DNA from: Plakobranchus ocellatus
Lineage: Eukaryota; Mollusca; Gastropoda; Plakobranchidae
Reading direction: 5' to 3'
DNA length: 29,535 bases
Assembly: GCA_019648995.1 (NCBI GenBank)
Contig: BLXT01008305.1
Span: 257,694-287,228, forward strand
The notes below the pieces were generated by a model that was not told where the DNA came from, ran no database searches, and saw only the letters and a list, made by a program, of their open reading frames with translations. The translations under genes were made by a program, and so were the position numbers. Positions 23,301-29,351 of the stretch are shown here, piece after piece; the stretch's first letter is position 1, and each line of letters starts with the position of its first letter.

Positions 23301-26300
23301 CTGGGTGATTCTCCAAATTTCGCATGATTATCTCACTGTAGAGGGAGAAGAGATCTGGGGAGAGAACACAGCCTTGCCTAACGCCTCGTTTTATATCCTC
23401 GTTTTTTAAAACATTAGTCTGCAGCAAATAATACCTTATTATAAGGGAGCTAAGCTCAAATGTGTAATGTCTATACAAATTTTTGTGGGGCACCAATAAA
23501 ATCCACAAAAATAAAGTTATGTTACTATAGATCATGCCATTTTATGTGGGCATATATTAAAATCCTGAAATTGTTTTACGGATTTACAGAACGACATTTT
23601 ATAACCCTATTTAAACCTTATTAAGCTGCCTAAACAAAATATGCAGGTCAACAATAATGTTCTGGAACTTTGCACGCCACAAGTCAAAGCTAAAGGGAAT
23701 AAAACACATGAAACGTTAGATGCCCATCTTTTGTTTTCTGGAGAATGTCTTTCAGTGAAATAATAAAAATCAGCAATGGGTTTTGCTAGTTTCTTTCTAT
23801 GCAAAACATTCTTTGGGGGACCAGCCAATTCACATCCATTAGATTTTTTCCACTTTGGGCAGATCACATCCTTTTTTTGGAAGATCTTGGCCGAACAAAT
23901 GATATAGCAAACATGCATGCCTGTAGGGGAACTATATTAAATATAACAGTCTGATGACAAAAATAACAGAACACATAACACACATGCATGTCTGTAAAAG
24001 AATAAAATTGAACATAACACCCTGATAATAGAAATAACAGAACATATAACACATGTGCATGTCTGTAAATGAATAACATTGAGTATAACCTTGCGATAAC
24101 ATCCAATGATAGAAATAATAAAACATATGACACACATGCATGTCTGTAAATGAATATAACATCCTGATGATAGAAATAACAGAAGATAAAACACACATGC
24201 ATGTCTGTAAATGAACATAACATCCTGATGATAGAAATAACAGAAGATAAAACAAACATGCATGTCTGTAAATGAATATAACATCCTGATGATAGAAATA
24301 ACAGAAGATAAAACACACATGCATGTCTGTAAATGAACATGACATCCTGATGATAGAAATAACAGAAGATAAAACACACATACATGTCTGTAAATGAACA
24401 TGACATCCTGATGATAGAAATAGAAGATAAAACACATGTGCATGACTGTAGGGGAATGACATTGAACATAAACTGATGAAAGAAATAACAGAACACATAA
24501 CACTCATAGGCCAAGATTCAAACCTTTCTGAAACTAGCGGCTTAATTGTTAGACTTTTCACTTCGCCACAACAACAATGGTGATAGCAAGTACCAAATCT
24601 CTACATTCAAGACATAAAGACCAGAAGAAAAAGAGCAAACTCACTTGCTTGATACCTGCCTCCCTGACTTGAAGGTAGATCTTCCACAGCTCATGTATGA
24701 AGGGATCCACTTGGATCACACTGGAATCAATTTGAGTAGATCAACAGAAAAAAGTATAAATATCAACGGGAGAGAAGGGAGTAGGCAGATAAAAACTTTA
24801 TTTTTTTACAATGGGGGGGGGGCTTCATATGAGATTTATACAGATAAAAGTGCATGTATCCAAACACAACCAAGGAAGATTTAGCCTCAAGTGTTAGGAA
24901 AACAACTGTTCACACAATGCCCTTACTTACTCTACAAACACCATGTTTGGATTGAGTGGGCTCAACTTGTGAGACATTACCATTGTCAGTTCTCACACCA
25001 TTCCCTTATTTTTTCTAACAACGAGTCTGGATTGAGTGGATTCACTTGTATTGTGAGATATTAGTATTGTCAGTCTCAGTTCACACATGATTTACTTACT
25101 GTTACAATCACTGAGTTTGGATCGAGAAGACTTACTGTATTGAGAAACAATAGTATTGTCAGTTCTCACACCAACCCCTTACTTTTTCAAACAGAGAGTA
25201 AGAAACTCATGGTCCATGGCTACTTTGTGCATGAGCCTGCTGAAATCTGTCATGGTGGATTTGGCTAGCTTTAAGATCTGTGATGGCACTGGGCTGGGAA
25301 ACAGGGAGTAGGGAACACACATCACATGGTTTTCCTCTGGACTGACCTTCATAGTTATCCCTGGATAAGTCAAGGAGCATTGAAATCAAGAATCTAAAAA
25401 AAATTCCATCAGGGATTATAAATGCATTTATCACTTCAGTAGTAATTAACATAACTGCCATAACCAATGAAGTGCAACATCAGTACTGTTAAGTCTATGG
25501 ATAGTGAAAGTATGGTAGCTGATTTCCAAACTTACACATGAAAGTAAAATTGTTTCTTTGATTTGACAAGTGTTTCAGCCCTCATTATATTGTATTTTTC
25601 AGCCTTCAATGTATTGCATTTAAAAACGTTATCGACAATAAAAAAAACTTGAGCTCTATGTTGAGAAATTCTAAATTGTAAGATGCTTAGAAGTCTAAAC
25701 TCTTAAAACCCGAGCAGCTGCAGAGTGCGGTCAGTGAACACCCATAAGTATCAACATTTTGCAGTATTTTATTTTATTTTTCAAAAAGCTTATACAGTTC
25801 TGATTATTTTGAGATGCAACACTTCAGGTTTTTCACTGTTACAGGAAGTCTATTGTAAAAAGAAAAAGGTACCCTCTTCTTCATTTTCAAAACTTCTATA
25901 ACCTTGCGCCAAACATGGAATAGGCCTGCGGGTGTAAAGAGTTAAATTCACAAATGTATTTTTTTTTCTTCTTCAGAAATACAAATACAAATTAATTCAA
26001 GTGTTGAGGTGTGGTTAATTTTAAAATAGTTTTTGCTGTATATATTTTGAAACCTTGGCAAAGCTCTGTACTTATTACAGCAAGAGCCTGAGCTGAGGTT
26101 AGTGGGCCGTCTTATATTATACTTCACAGTCTTCGCTACTCAACAGAAAAAAAAACTGGCTAGTTTTTTGTCAAGAGTAAAACTTTTTTAATACATTTAT
26201 GCGAGAAATTGCTCTTTCCTCACACCTGAAAATAAGCAAATATCTTTTCTACTCTGTTGGTTTTCATTCTTTTACGTTTTGTTGCAAATCCCAAACTTTT

Positions 26301-26825
26301 CATTATGGTGTGTTAGGTGATGAACCAGAGAATGGGCAGTAGCGAGATGTTTGACAAAGTATATTATAACAGAGTGATCAGTAATGACTGTTATATAGGA
26401 GATCTTTATTTCTTCATAGGAAATAGCAATGGGTGCAACTTAAATCCATGTACCTTGGACAAGCTGAAGGTATACATGTATTAACAATTATTTTCTTTTT
26501 TTCTGAGTAAGCCTAAAGGCAAAATGTTTAAATGTTTAGTGCATATTATTTGACTTGGTTATAATCAGTATACGTTGGTACTTGTTTTTTTTTACGGAAT
26601 GAATTCATCCTCTTCAACAACTGGATCATTTTCAAGGTCTGAAACACATCATTTTATTTTGACAATGCAGTACTCATATATTTTTCTTACACAAAATTGG
26701 AAAAGAACATGTAATAGTCAATTATAGTTTGTACCGTTTGACAACGCCCAATCATTGGAAATATCCCGGATCTCCTTCAGCCTGCTCTCAGATATACTGA
26801 TTTCTTGAACACTTGAAGCCATCAT
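4433..26825 (-). CDS. GSS: Glutathione synthetase, complete, 12 coding exons
   Basis: Eukaryotic glutathione synthetase joins gamma-glutamylcysteine and glycine using ATP, the last step of cytosolic glutathione synthesis; the family is a homodimeric ATP-grasp enzyme. Join (minus strand): 26825-26735, 25360-25183, 24720-24645, 20971-20805, 15176-15134, 14169-14096, 13194-13030, 9607-9538, 8877-8686, 6882-6801, 5808-5619, 4556-4433. All eleven introns are GT-AG and in phase; the total is 1452 nt, 483 residues, against 474 in human. Residues aligning with known human active-site positions: E151 and N153 (human E144/N146, Mg), E221, N223 and Q227 (E214/N216/Q220), R276 and Y279 in MRDGY (R267/Y270), K373 and E377 in [11 protein letters not shown] (K364/E368), R459 and K461 in GHMMRTK (R450/K452). 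TAG lies directly before the first ATG, which fixes the start unless a 5' UTR splice intervenes. No frameshift or internal stop was seen. Identification is by recognition of the family, not a database search. Confidence 0.96.
4557..5618 (-). other. GSS intron 11
   Basis: An intron of 1062 bp between exons 11 and 12, AT-rich with several A/T runs. A TC-rich patch lies at 5280-5365. No repeat family or coding segment was seen. Confidence 0.85.
5619..5808 (-). CDS. GSS: GSS exon 11, residues 380-442 and two bases of codon 443
   Basis: The acceptor is TTCATCATAG|GCAACAAC and the donor ATTGG|GTGAGG. It continues the glycine loop as GNNLYNAEI, followed by [20 protein letters not shown] and [15 protein letters not shown]. 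These match the ERASYILMEKI and QCISELGIFGVYV segments of human GSS. The YN at 384-385 replaces the YG of the human loop. Confidence 0.96.
5809..6800 (-). other. GSS intron 10
   Basis: A 992 bp intron with no coding segment. Three perfect copies of AACCTGAT run from 6693 to 6716. Confidence 0.85.
6801..6882 (-). CDS. GSS: GSS exon 10, residues 353-379 and first base of codon 380 (ATP-site lysine)
   Basis: The acceptor is TTTTGTTACAG|GGCCCAG and the donor GGAG|GTAAAG. It encodes [17 protein letters not shown] and [10 protein letters not shown], the most conserved stretch of the family. K373 and E377 correspond to human K364 and E368 (ATP and Mg contacts). The glycine-rich loop continues in exon 11. 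Confidence 0.97.
6945..6990. repeat. Short trinucleotide-like tract (TAA/ATC)
   Basis: TTAATAATAATAATAATTAT is followed by ATCATCAACATCATT, in intron 9. It is a simple-sequence tract. Confidence 0.7.
7180..7545. repeat. Pyrimidine-rich minisatellite, period about 61 bp
   Basis: GTGAACCAG(C/T)TC-like starts recur at about 7190, 7250, 7311, 7372, 7432 and 7495, each followed by a T/C-rich body ending TTTTCCACAG on the plus strand. It lies in intron 9. Units are diverged, and the translated frames are by-products. Confidence 0.75.
7546..7762. repeat. Near-identical tandem duplication, period 110 bp
   Basis: TCGACATGTG occurs at 7551 and 7661. From CCTTTTCGACATGTG to CACTCTTCTTTCCTCC the two copies are almost identical (ATAGGTG versus ATAGATG is one difference). 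This is the youngest-looking duplication in the intron 9 repeat region. Confidence 0.85.
7900..8640. repeat. Minisatellite, period 83 bp, about 9 units
   Basis: The landmark G of TTGAACCAGCA-like starts falls at 7924, 8007, 8090, 8173, 8255, 8338, 8421, 8504 and 8587, spacing 83 (once 82). The body reads CCCAGCTAAACCTACT and CTTCTCATCCTACCCCAC, pyrimidine-rich on plus and purine-rich on the transcribed GSS strand. The array ends about 45 bp from the exon 9 donor. Confidence 0.9.
8686..8877 (-). CDS. GSS: GSS exon 9, residues 289-352
   Basis: The acceptor is TGATATCAG|GATTGG and the donor GACTTA|GTAAGA. It encodes [20 protein letters not shown], then the strongly conserved [13 protein letters not shown] and [11 protein letters not shown]. 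The open frame continues past the donor into an 83-bp repeat array, but that tail (GMIIGNN onward) is intron and has no family counterpart. Confidence 0.95.
8878..9537 (-). other. GSS intron 8
   Basis: A 660 bp AT-rich intron. The plus-strand frames around 9016-9410 match no family I know and overlap the intron. No repeats were noted. Confidence 0.8.
9538..9607 (-). CDS. GSS: GSS exon 8, residues 265-288
   Basis: The acceptor is TTATGCTTCAG|TGCC and the donor AAAAG|GTATGA. It encodes [20 protein letters not shown] and SSEK. The VVYMRDGY motif carries R276 and Y279, which align with substrate-binding R267 and Y270 of the human enzyme. Confidence 0.95.
10211..10242. other. GC-rich hairpin island
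   Basis: GCCGGGG at 10211-10217 pairs perfectly with CCCCGGC at 10236-10242 around an 18-base loop. The following ~45 bases (CAGCGCCCCGTGTGGGGGGT) are also strikingly GC-rich in an AT-rich intron. It may be part of an old mobile element, but this was not recognised. Confidence 0.55.
11033..11046. promoter_or_regulatory. RFX X-box-like palindrome
   Basis: GTTGTCATGGCAAC fits the RYYNYYATRRNRAC X-box consensus exactly. It lies in GSS intron 7, one base from a YY1-like motif. Function is unknown; such pairs also occur inside repeats. Confidence 0.4.
11048..11059. promoter_or_regulatory. YY1-like motif
   Basis: GCCGCCATCTTG is the reverse complement of CAAGATGGCGGC, a classic YY1 core. A related GGCCATCTTGG occurs at about 21754, in intron 3. 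Confidence 0.4.
11412..11837 (-). other. Unexplained open frame, possibly remnant of a coding element
   Basis: A 141-codon frame with a charged, Arg/Lys/Ser-rich middle ([20 protein letters not shown]). An overlapping frame (11474-11746) is Gln/Lys-rich ([20 protein letters not shown]). The base composition is richer in G+C and more protein-like than its surroundings, but I recognise no domain. It lies on the same strand as GSS inside intron 7. No good splice connection to the GSS reading frame was found. Confidence 0.25.
13030..13194 (-). CDS. GSS: GSS exon 7, residues 210-264 and two bases of codon 265
   Basis: The acceptor is GTCCTCCCAG|AGCTG and the donor TTCAT|GTAAGA. It encodes [20 protein letters not shown] then [19 protein letters not shown]221, N223 and Q227 in the ETNVPDQ motif align with the human glutathione-contacting E-N-Q set. 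It ends in the SENRLF element before the substrate lid. Confidence 0.96.
13620..13930. repeat. Degenerate tandem repeat, about 50 bp units
   Basis: Units with the pattern CAGGCTCATGTAT..(A/G)AGGGCA..AGTCACTGACACA recur near 13683, 13745, 13792, 13840 and 13895. A short exact duplication, GTCAATGATAGACA, is also present near 13652-13683. Period and copy number are approximate. Confidence 0.6.
13981..14063. repeat. (GA)n microsatellite
   Basis: About 80 bases of GA dinucleotides interrupted twice by AAAG. On the gene strand it is a (CT)n tract beginning about 32 nt past the exon 6 donor. The Ser-Leu and Arg-Glu open frames across it are artefacts. Confidence 0.97.
14096..14169 (-). CDS. GSS: GSS exon 6, residues 186-209 and two bases of codon 210
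   Basis: The acceptor is TATCTGCAG|ATACCAG and the donor CAAGA|GTAAGT. It encodes [20 protein letters not shown] and YNSQ, matching human [20 protein letters not shown]. A (GA)n tract starts about 30 bases downstream of the donor in the intron. Confidence 0.94.
14170..15133 (-). other. GSS intron 5
   Basis: A 964 bp AT-rich intron. No repeats or coding segments recognised. Confidence 0.85.
15134..15176 (-). CDS. GSS: GSS exon 5, 43-nt micro-exon, residues 171-185
   Basis: This exon was found by phase and homology. The acceptor is TTAATATAG|ACTCAC and the donor GAG|GTGAGT. The first base completes Arg171 (AG+A), and it then encodes [14 protein letters not shown], in the place of the human HVLSVLSKTKEAGK segment. 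Without it, exons 4 and 6 do not join in frame. Confidence 0.9.
16588..18195. repeat. Minisatellite, 28 bp unit with 168 bp higher-order period
   Basis: About 57 contiguous copies of a unit close to TTCAGACCCATGGGCTGGAG followed by GGAAACAG. Because 28 is not a multiple of 3, all three frames stay partly open with similar peptides, which argues against coding. Variant units recur in blocks of six: GACCTATGGGCTG(G/A)AGGGAA at 17802 and 17970, and AGAAAC(A/G)GTTCAATCCC at 17261 and 17429, each 168 bp apart. A related variant at 16756 is about 3 x 168 bp before 17261. Confidence 0.96.
20093..20315. repeat. Nested inverted repeat (foldback structure)
   Basis: ATGGCCGCC (20093-20101) pairs with GGCGGCCAT (20307-20315). 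Inside it, ATTGGCTTGC (20168-20177) pairs with GCAAGCCAAT (20277-20286). It directly abuts the (TA)n tract. The size of ~223 bp suggests a MITE-like insertion, but the arms are short and interrupted. Confidence 0.45.
20314..20367. repeat. (TA)27 microsatellite
   Basis: An uninterrupted AT/TA dinucleotide run in intron 4, about 490 bp from exon 4. Confidence 0.98.
20805..20971 (-). CDS. GSS: GSS exon 4, residues 116-170 and two bases of codon 171 (Mg-site exon)
   Basis: The acceptor is TTCTTATCCCCAG|CCTGTG and the donor CACAG|GTCAGA. It encodes [18 protein letters not shown] and then [18 protein letters not shown]. The latter is the family signature with Mg ligands E151 and N153 and the SSFGG loop. 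R123 and D125 lie in the LFRNDFM motif. A long upstream open frame on this strand is intron read-through. Confidence 0.96.
20969..21186. repeat. 61-bp-family repeat, proximal block overlapping the exon 4 acceptor
   Basis: Three or four units of CCTGATGATAGAAATAACAG then AACACATAACAAACATGCAT then GTCTG. The first unit (from about 20969) contains GCTGGGGATAAGAATAATAG and CACATGCATATCTGT, so the real exon 4 acceptor lies inside it. The block stops mid-unit at 21186, after AGAACATAT. Confidence 0.75.
22481..23404 (-). mobile_element. 5'-truncated non-LTR retrotransposon (LINE) insertion
   Basis: The 924 bp insert is flanked by an 11 bp direct repeat TTTAAAACATT (22470-22480 and 23405-23415). On the element strand it starts within the reverse transcriptase at the [11 protein letters not shown] motif and ends TGATGATGGTG just after the ORF2 stop. 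It has the typical structure of 5' truncation by target-primed reverse transcription. The short TGATGATGG-like tail instead of poly-A suggests an RTE-like or related clade, not assigned further. Confidence 0.9.
22489..23404 (-). pseudogene. Reverse transcriptase C-terminal part, one nonsense codon
   Basis: The frame contains [19 protein letters not shown], the catalytic [13 protein letters not shown] (YADD box), [28 protein letters not shown], and [18 protein letters not shown] at 22822-22824 then interrupts [19 protein letters not shown], where related elements have Trp. After the stop the same frame continues through [14 protein letters not shown] and [15 protein letters not shown] to TGA at 22489-22491. 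The endonuclease and N-terminal RT parts are missing. This is a single-copy dead fragment inside GSS intron 3, in the same orientation as the gene. The longer frame up to 23535 includes flanking intron sequence. Confidence 0.93.
23902..24505. repeat. 61-bp tandem array, distal block, about 9 units
   Basis: The unit is CCTGATGATAGAAATAACAG then AAGATAAAACACACATGCAT then GTCTGTAAATGAACATAACA. The spacing is 61 bp in the regular core (24213, 24274, 24335), with looser units on both sides. On the gene strand each unit holds a TTATTTCTATCATCAG acceptor-like string. Overlapping minus-strand frames of about 200 codons with repeated MHVC(F/Y)xFCYFYHQ are artefacts of the repeat. Confidence 0.93.
24645..24720 (-). 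CDS. GSS: GSS exon 3, residues 90-115
   Basis: The acceptor is TTGATTCCAG|TGTGATCC and the donor CAA|GTGAGT. It encodes [20 protein letters not shown] then EAGIKQ, matching the DDFTARLFDIHKQVLKEG segment of the human enzyme. The exon ends in phase 0. Confidence 0.94.
24908..25200. repeat. 81-89 bp tandem repeat that includes the exon 2 donor
   Basis: Units begin GTTC(T)CACAC at 24908, 24989, about 25079 and 25162, and end TATTGTCA or similar. The last unit, TCACACCAACCCCTTACTTT then TTCAAACAGAGAGT, holds the true exon 2 donor (CTTAC) and runs about 15 bases into the exon. Confidence 0.75.
25183..25360 (-). CDS. GSS: GSS exon 2, residues 31-89 and two bases of codon 90
   Basis: The acceptor is TTATCCAG|GGATAAC and the donor AAA|GTAAGG. 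The peptide contains [20 protein letters not shown], the counterpart of the YAPFTLFPSLVP segment of animal GSS, followed by the [15 protein letters not shown] helix. Phases fit exons 1 and 3. The donor is embedded in a local repeat unit (see 24908-25200). Confidence 0.94.
25361..26734 (-). other. GSS intron 1 of the coding region
   Basis: A 1374 bp AT-rich intron between coding exons 1 and 2. No repeat family or coding segment recognised. Confidence 0.85.
26735..26825 (-). CDS. GSS: GSS exon 1 (coding part), residues 1-30 plus first base of codon 31
   Basis: The exon begins with tandem ATG codons (26825-26823 and 26822-26820), preceded in frame by TAG. It encodes [20 protein letters not shown] and then [10 protein letters not shown], matching the N-terminal helix of the family. 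The donor is G|GTACAA. It leaves one base that pairs with GG at the start of exon 2 to make Gly31, which confirms the junction. Confidence 0.88.
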
Positions 26826-26856
26826 CTAAGATCAGACTCGGCCACCACACGCCACT

Positions 26857-26864
26857 CTGGATAA
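26857..26864 (-). promoter_or_regulatory. Possible 5' UTR splice acceptor (TTATCCAG)
   Basis: TTATCCAG|AGTGG on the gene strand lies 32 bases before the start ATG. It resembles acceptors used elsewhere in this gene (exon 2 and exon 12 also use TATCCAG). If used, the first exon and promoter lie further up, as in vertebrate GSS with a non-coding first exon. Confidence 0.3.
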
Positions 26865-28017
26865 GTGCACATAATAAACATAGATCTTCAATATTTTGTG
26901 TCTGTTTTATTTCTAACTGGCAAAAAACTTTTTCAAAAGTGACAATATCATAACCTACACAAATATACTGTGGCCCCTGCAATTCTTTACATTCATTTCA
27001 GAAAATTCAGAGAGAAAAAAACTATATTGTCACATTTATCTTTAAAAAAAAAAGACTGAATGTATGTGACAATCTGACACACTAATGTAGAAAAAAACTG
27101 TAAAATGACAACCTTTCTTCCAAAGATCAAAGCCTTTAACTTCCAAACAGTTGAGAAAATGTTTTTGAAAATCATAACCCAATCTTCGAAATATTACCTT
27201 TATTAATACCTGTCTGTACGCCGGTCCTACAGATCTCTTGGTTGAAAAAATTTTAATCTCTGGGCAAAAATAGTTGCCCTTATAAAACAGCAGATAACTA
27301 CCATAAAAAACCCAAAACATTAAAAGCATTCATGACAACTCAACGCAAACACCCCACACTTTTGTTTATGTTGGCCAATACATACTTAAAAGTCAAATGA
27401 AACCCGCAGATCCACATATTCAACAGTTAAATCATCCATAACAACTACATCTGGTGCATTACTTATATTTAAATATTTATGTCCTCCTAAAGATTAATTT
27501 TCAGATAGGACTGAGCTTCAACAAATACCCTATTGTTTTAGTGAAGGCATAACTCATTATCTCCATTAAACCATATCTAGGCCAACTTTGACCTGCTGCT
27601 GTATGTATAGCCTGTCTTCCACTATTCTGCTTTTTGTTACATACATACATAGATACATACATATGGTTACACCTTTTAATGTATGACGCGAATGTAAGTG
27701 CATATACAAGCCTGCCTATTTTTTATAAACGTTATCGTATTCGTGTAACAATGCATTTGGAAAGCTTTGACCTTTTCTAACGTTATTATTATAAATTTCA
27801 ATCAAAGGAAACTTTACATCGTTCTCTCAACCCCTTCTGGTGTATTATTATCTTTATGACTTATCCTCATTAACATCATGTTATAAAAACGTGAATGTCA
27901 CTGTGTTCTAAAATGTAAATTGTACTTGCATTATACATTTTTGCCCACTCTGAACTATATTGTAATGGTAATTACTTTTGAGTTGCATCCTCTGCAATGA
28001 ATAAAACAAGAGTAACG

Positions 28018-28038
28018 CCCACCGCCCCCACCCCTGGC
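28018..28038 (-). promoter_or_regulatory. GC-box-like patch
   Basis: On the gene strand it reads GCCAGGGGTGGGGGCGGTGG, containing GGGGCGG, in an otherwise AT-rich flank about 1.2 kb upstream of the ATG. It is a candidate promoter element only. Confidence 0.3.
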
Positions 28039-28113
28039 GATTTGCACTGTGTAGGTCATAGGTAGAATAAACACCCGTACAATCAAGCTTTCATGATTAA
28101 GAACATTCATGAC

Positions 28114-28122
28114 TGACTATGC
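28114..28122 (+). promoter_or_regulatory. ARE-like site TGACTATGC
   Basis: It fits the TGACNNNGC core of antioxidant response elements but lacks the preceding purine of the full consensus. Glutathione genes are known targets of Nrf2/CncC factors. Short motifs like this arise by chance. Confidence 0.2.
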
Positions 28123-28214
28123 AGAATATAGGTATACTGATTTATATTCAAAAAAGGGAAAGGGGGATTTGGGGGGAAGGAAGTGCATTTATTAGCGGGT
28201 CATTAGCATCAAGT

Positions 28215-28925
28215 GTCATCTCCCATGTCTGTCTCATTCTTTCTTTCCTCTCCCAATCTCTTCTTTTTTTCTCTGAACAATGTTATCGTTTTATCTCAAC
28301 TTCTCTATCTTTATGATTTCTATTTGAGTCTTGATTTCTATCCCTGTTCTTTTTATCTCAATCTCTCCACCTTTGTCTCTCTTTCTGTTGATCTTCTAAT
28401 GTTCTATCTCTTGTTGATTCTCTGCCTTTCCTTTGTTCTCTGCTTCTCGTTCTATCTGAATCTCCTTGTCTTTTACTCTTTCTGATTTCTCACGCTCCTT
28501 CTCTATTTCTCTCTCACTCTAGTTCTGCCTTTCTACTGTCTTTGTTTCTCTCCTGTTCTGTTTCTCGGTCTATCTCATCTTTTGTCTGTCTCTGATTTCT
28601 CACGCACCTTCTATCTTCTCTCTTTCATTCTCACTAAGTCTTTCTTTCCCTATGAACTCTGCTTCTCCTTCCATTTCAATCTCTGTCTTTGTCTCTCTGA
28701 TTTCTCATTCTCCGACTATCTTTTCCTCTCCCTCTCTGTCTTTCTTCCTGCCTCAACCTCTCTGTGTATCTCTGTGTCTTCTTCCTTTCATTCTGACTCT
28801 CACACACTCTCTCTCTCAAGTATTTATACCTGCTCTTTATCCCTTCTCCCCTCCCCGGCTACTTTTGCCTCAAATTCTCCGTCTTGGCTTTGTCTTTTCG
28901 ATTTTCTTTCATTCTTATCTCTCTA
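28215..28925. repeat. TC-rich polypyrimidine tract
   Basis: About 700 bp dominated by T and C with loose internal repetition: TCTCTGATTTCTCACGC(A/T)CC recurs at about 28480 and 28589. On the GSS strand it is a purine tract 1.4-2.1 kb upstream of the start. The Ser/Leu/Phe-rich frames here are artefacts. Confidence 0.85.
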
Positions 28926-29206
28926 CAAACATATAATTGTTTTAGCTCCATAAAAGCAAAATGTGGGTTAAAGCGAGCAAAATATGGGTTAAAGTTCAAT
29001 TTCTCGACACAAATTTATGCTGATTCAGTAATCCGTCTTATTAAATAAGATTTCATGCTGTTTTCATCAGACCAATCTTCAGTGCAAAAAAGTTAACGCA
29101 CCGTCGGTTCATGCGCCAATTTAATTTATGCAGGTGTATTCACCGAATATGCCCTTATATTTGCGATTTTTTTTTTTAGAAAAAAAGTCAAGCAACGTTA
29201 TTAGAC

Positions 29207-29234
29207 TGTCCACGATGCACCGCATCTTCTGGGA
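29207..29234. repeat. Outlying diverged unit of the terminal 54-bp repeat
   Basis: TGTCCACGATGCACCGCATC then TTCTGGG closely follows the TGTCCACAATGAACCACACT TTCTGAGG unit of the array at 29352 onward. Confidence 0.55.
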
Positions 29235-29351
29235 TTGGTTAATTCTGCCACCTATCACGATGCCCTAAGTACACCCCCTCCTCTTTTTTCCCCTTCCCTC
29301 TTCTTTTCCTATGATCCCTCATCTATTTCTATACTATTTTTTTTGTGGATC

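Larger units (their letters stand above)
21187..23901. mobile_element. Candidate 2.7 kb insertion splitting the 61-bp array
   Basis: The left array breaks off at AACATAT and the right block resumes at ATATAGCAAACATGCATG. This is what a unit (AACATATAACA..CATGCATG) would give with a 4 bp ATAT, or TA, target-site duplication. The ends of the intervening sequence are imperfect inverted repeats: CCTTTGTTTGTCCAA on the left, and CATTTGTTCGGCCAA read inward from the right (12 of 15). Without the nested LINE it would be about 1.8 kb. No transposase was recognised. Confidence 0.4.
26865..28210. other. Upstream flank of GSS, no gene recognised
   Basis: AT-rich with short frames only. A short CATACATA repeat occurs near 27640-27662. 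A GC-box-like patch (28018-28038) and an ARE-like site (28114-28122) are the only regulatory-looking motifs noted. Confidence 0.5.

Noticed and set aside
22520..23308. Plus-strand frames opposite the LINE
   Set aside because: They are antisense shadows of the reverse transcriptase frame, which has clear YADD and C-terminal motifs on the minus strand.
23405..23535. N-terminal extension of the reverse transcriptase frame
   Set aside because: It lies outside the target-site duplication and is host intron sequence read through by chance.
23864..24561. Three overlapping minus-strand frames of 188-216 codons with repeated [17 protein letters not shown] peptides
   Set aside because: They are translations of the 61-bp array in three frames; 61 is not a multiple of 3, so each frame shows the same peptides in turn. 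There is no independent coding evidence.
28119..28953. Ser/Leu/Phe-rich membrane-like proteins
   Set aside because: They come from the TC-rich tract, are open in several frames, and show no start context or family.
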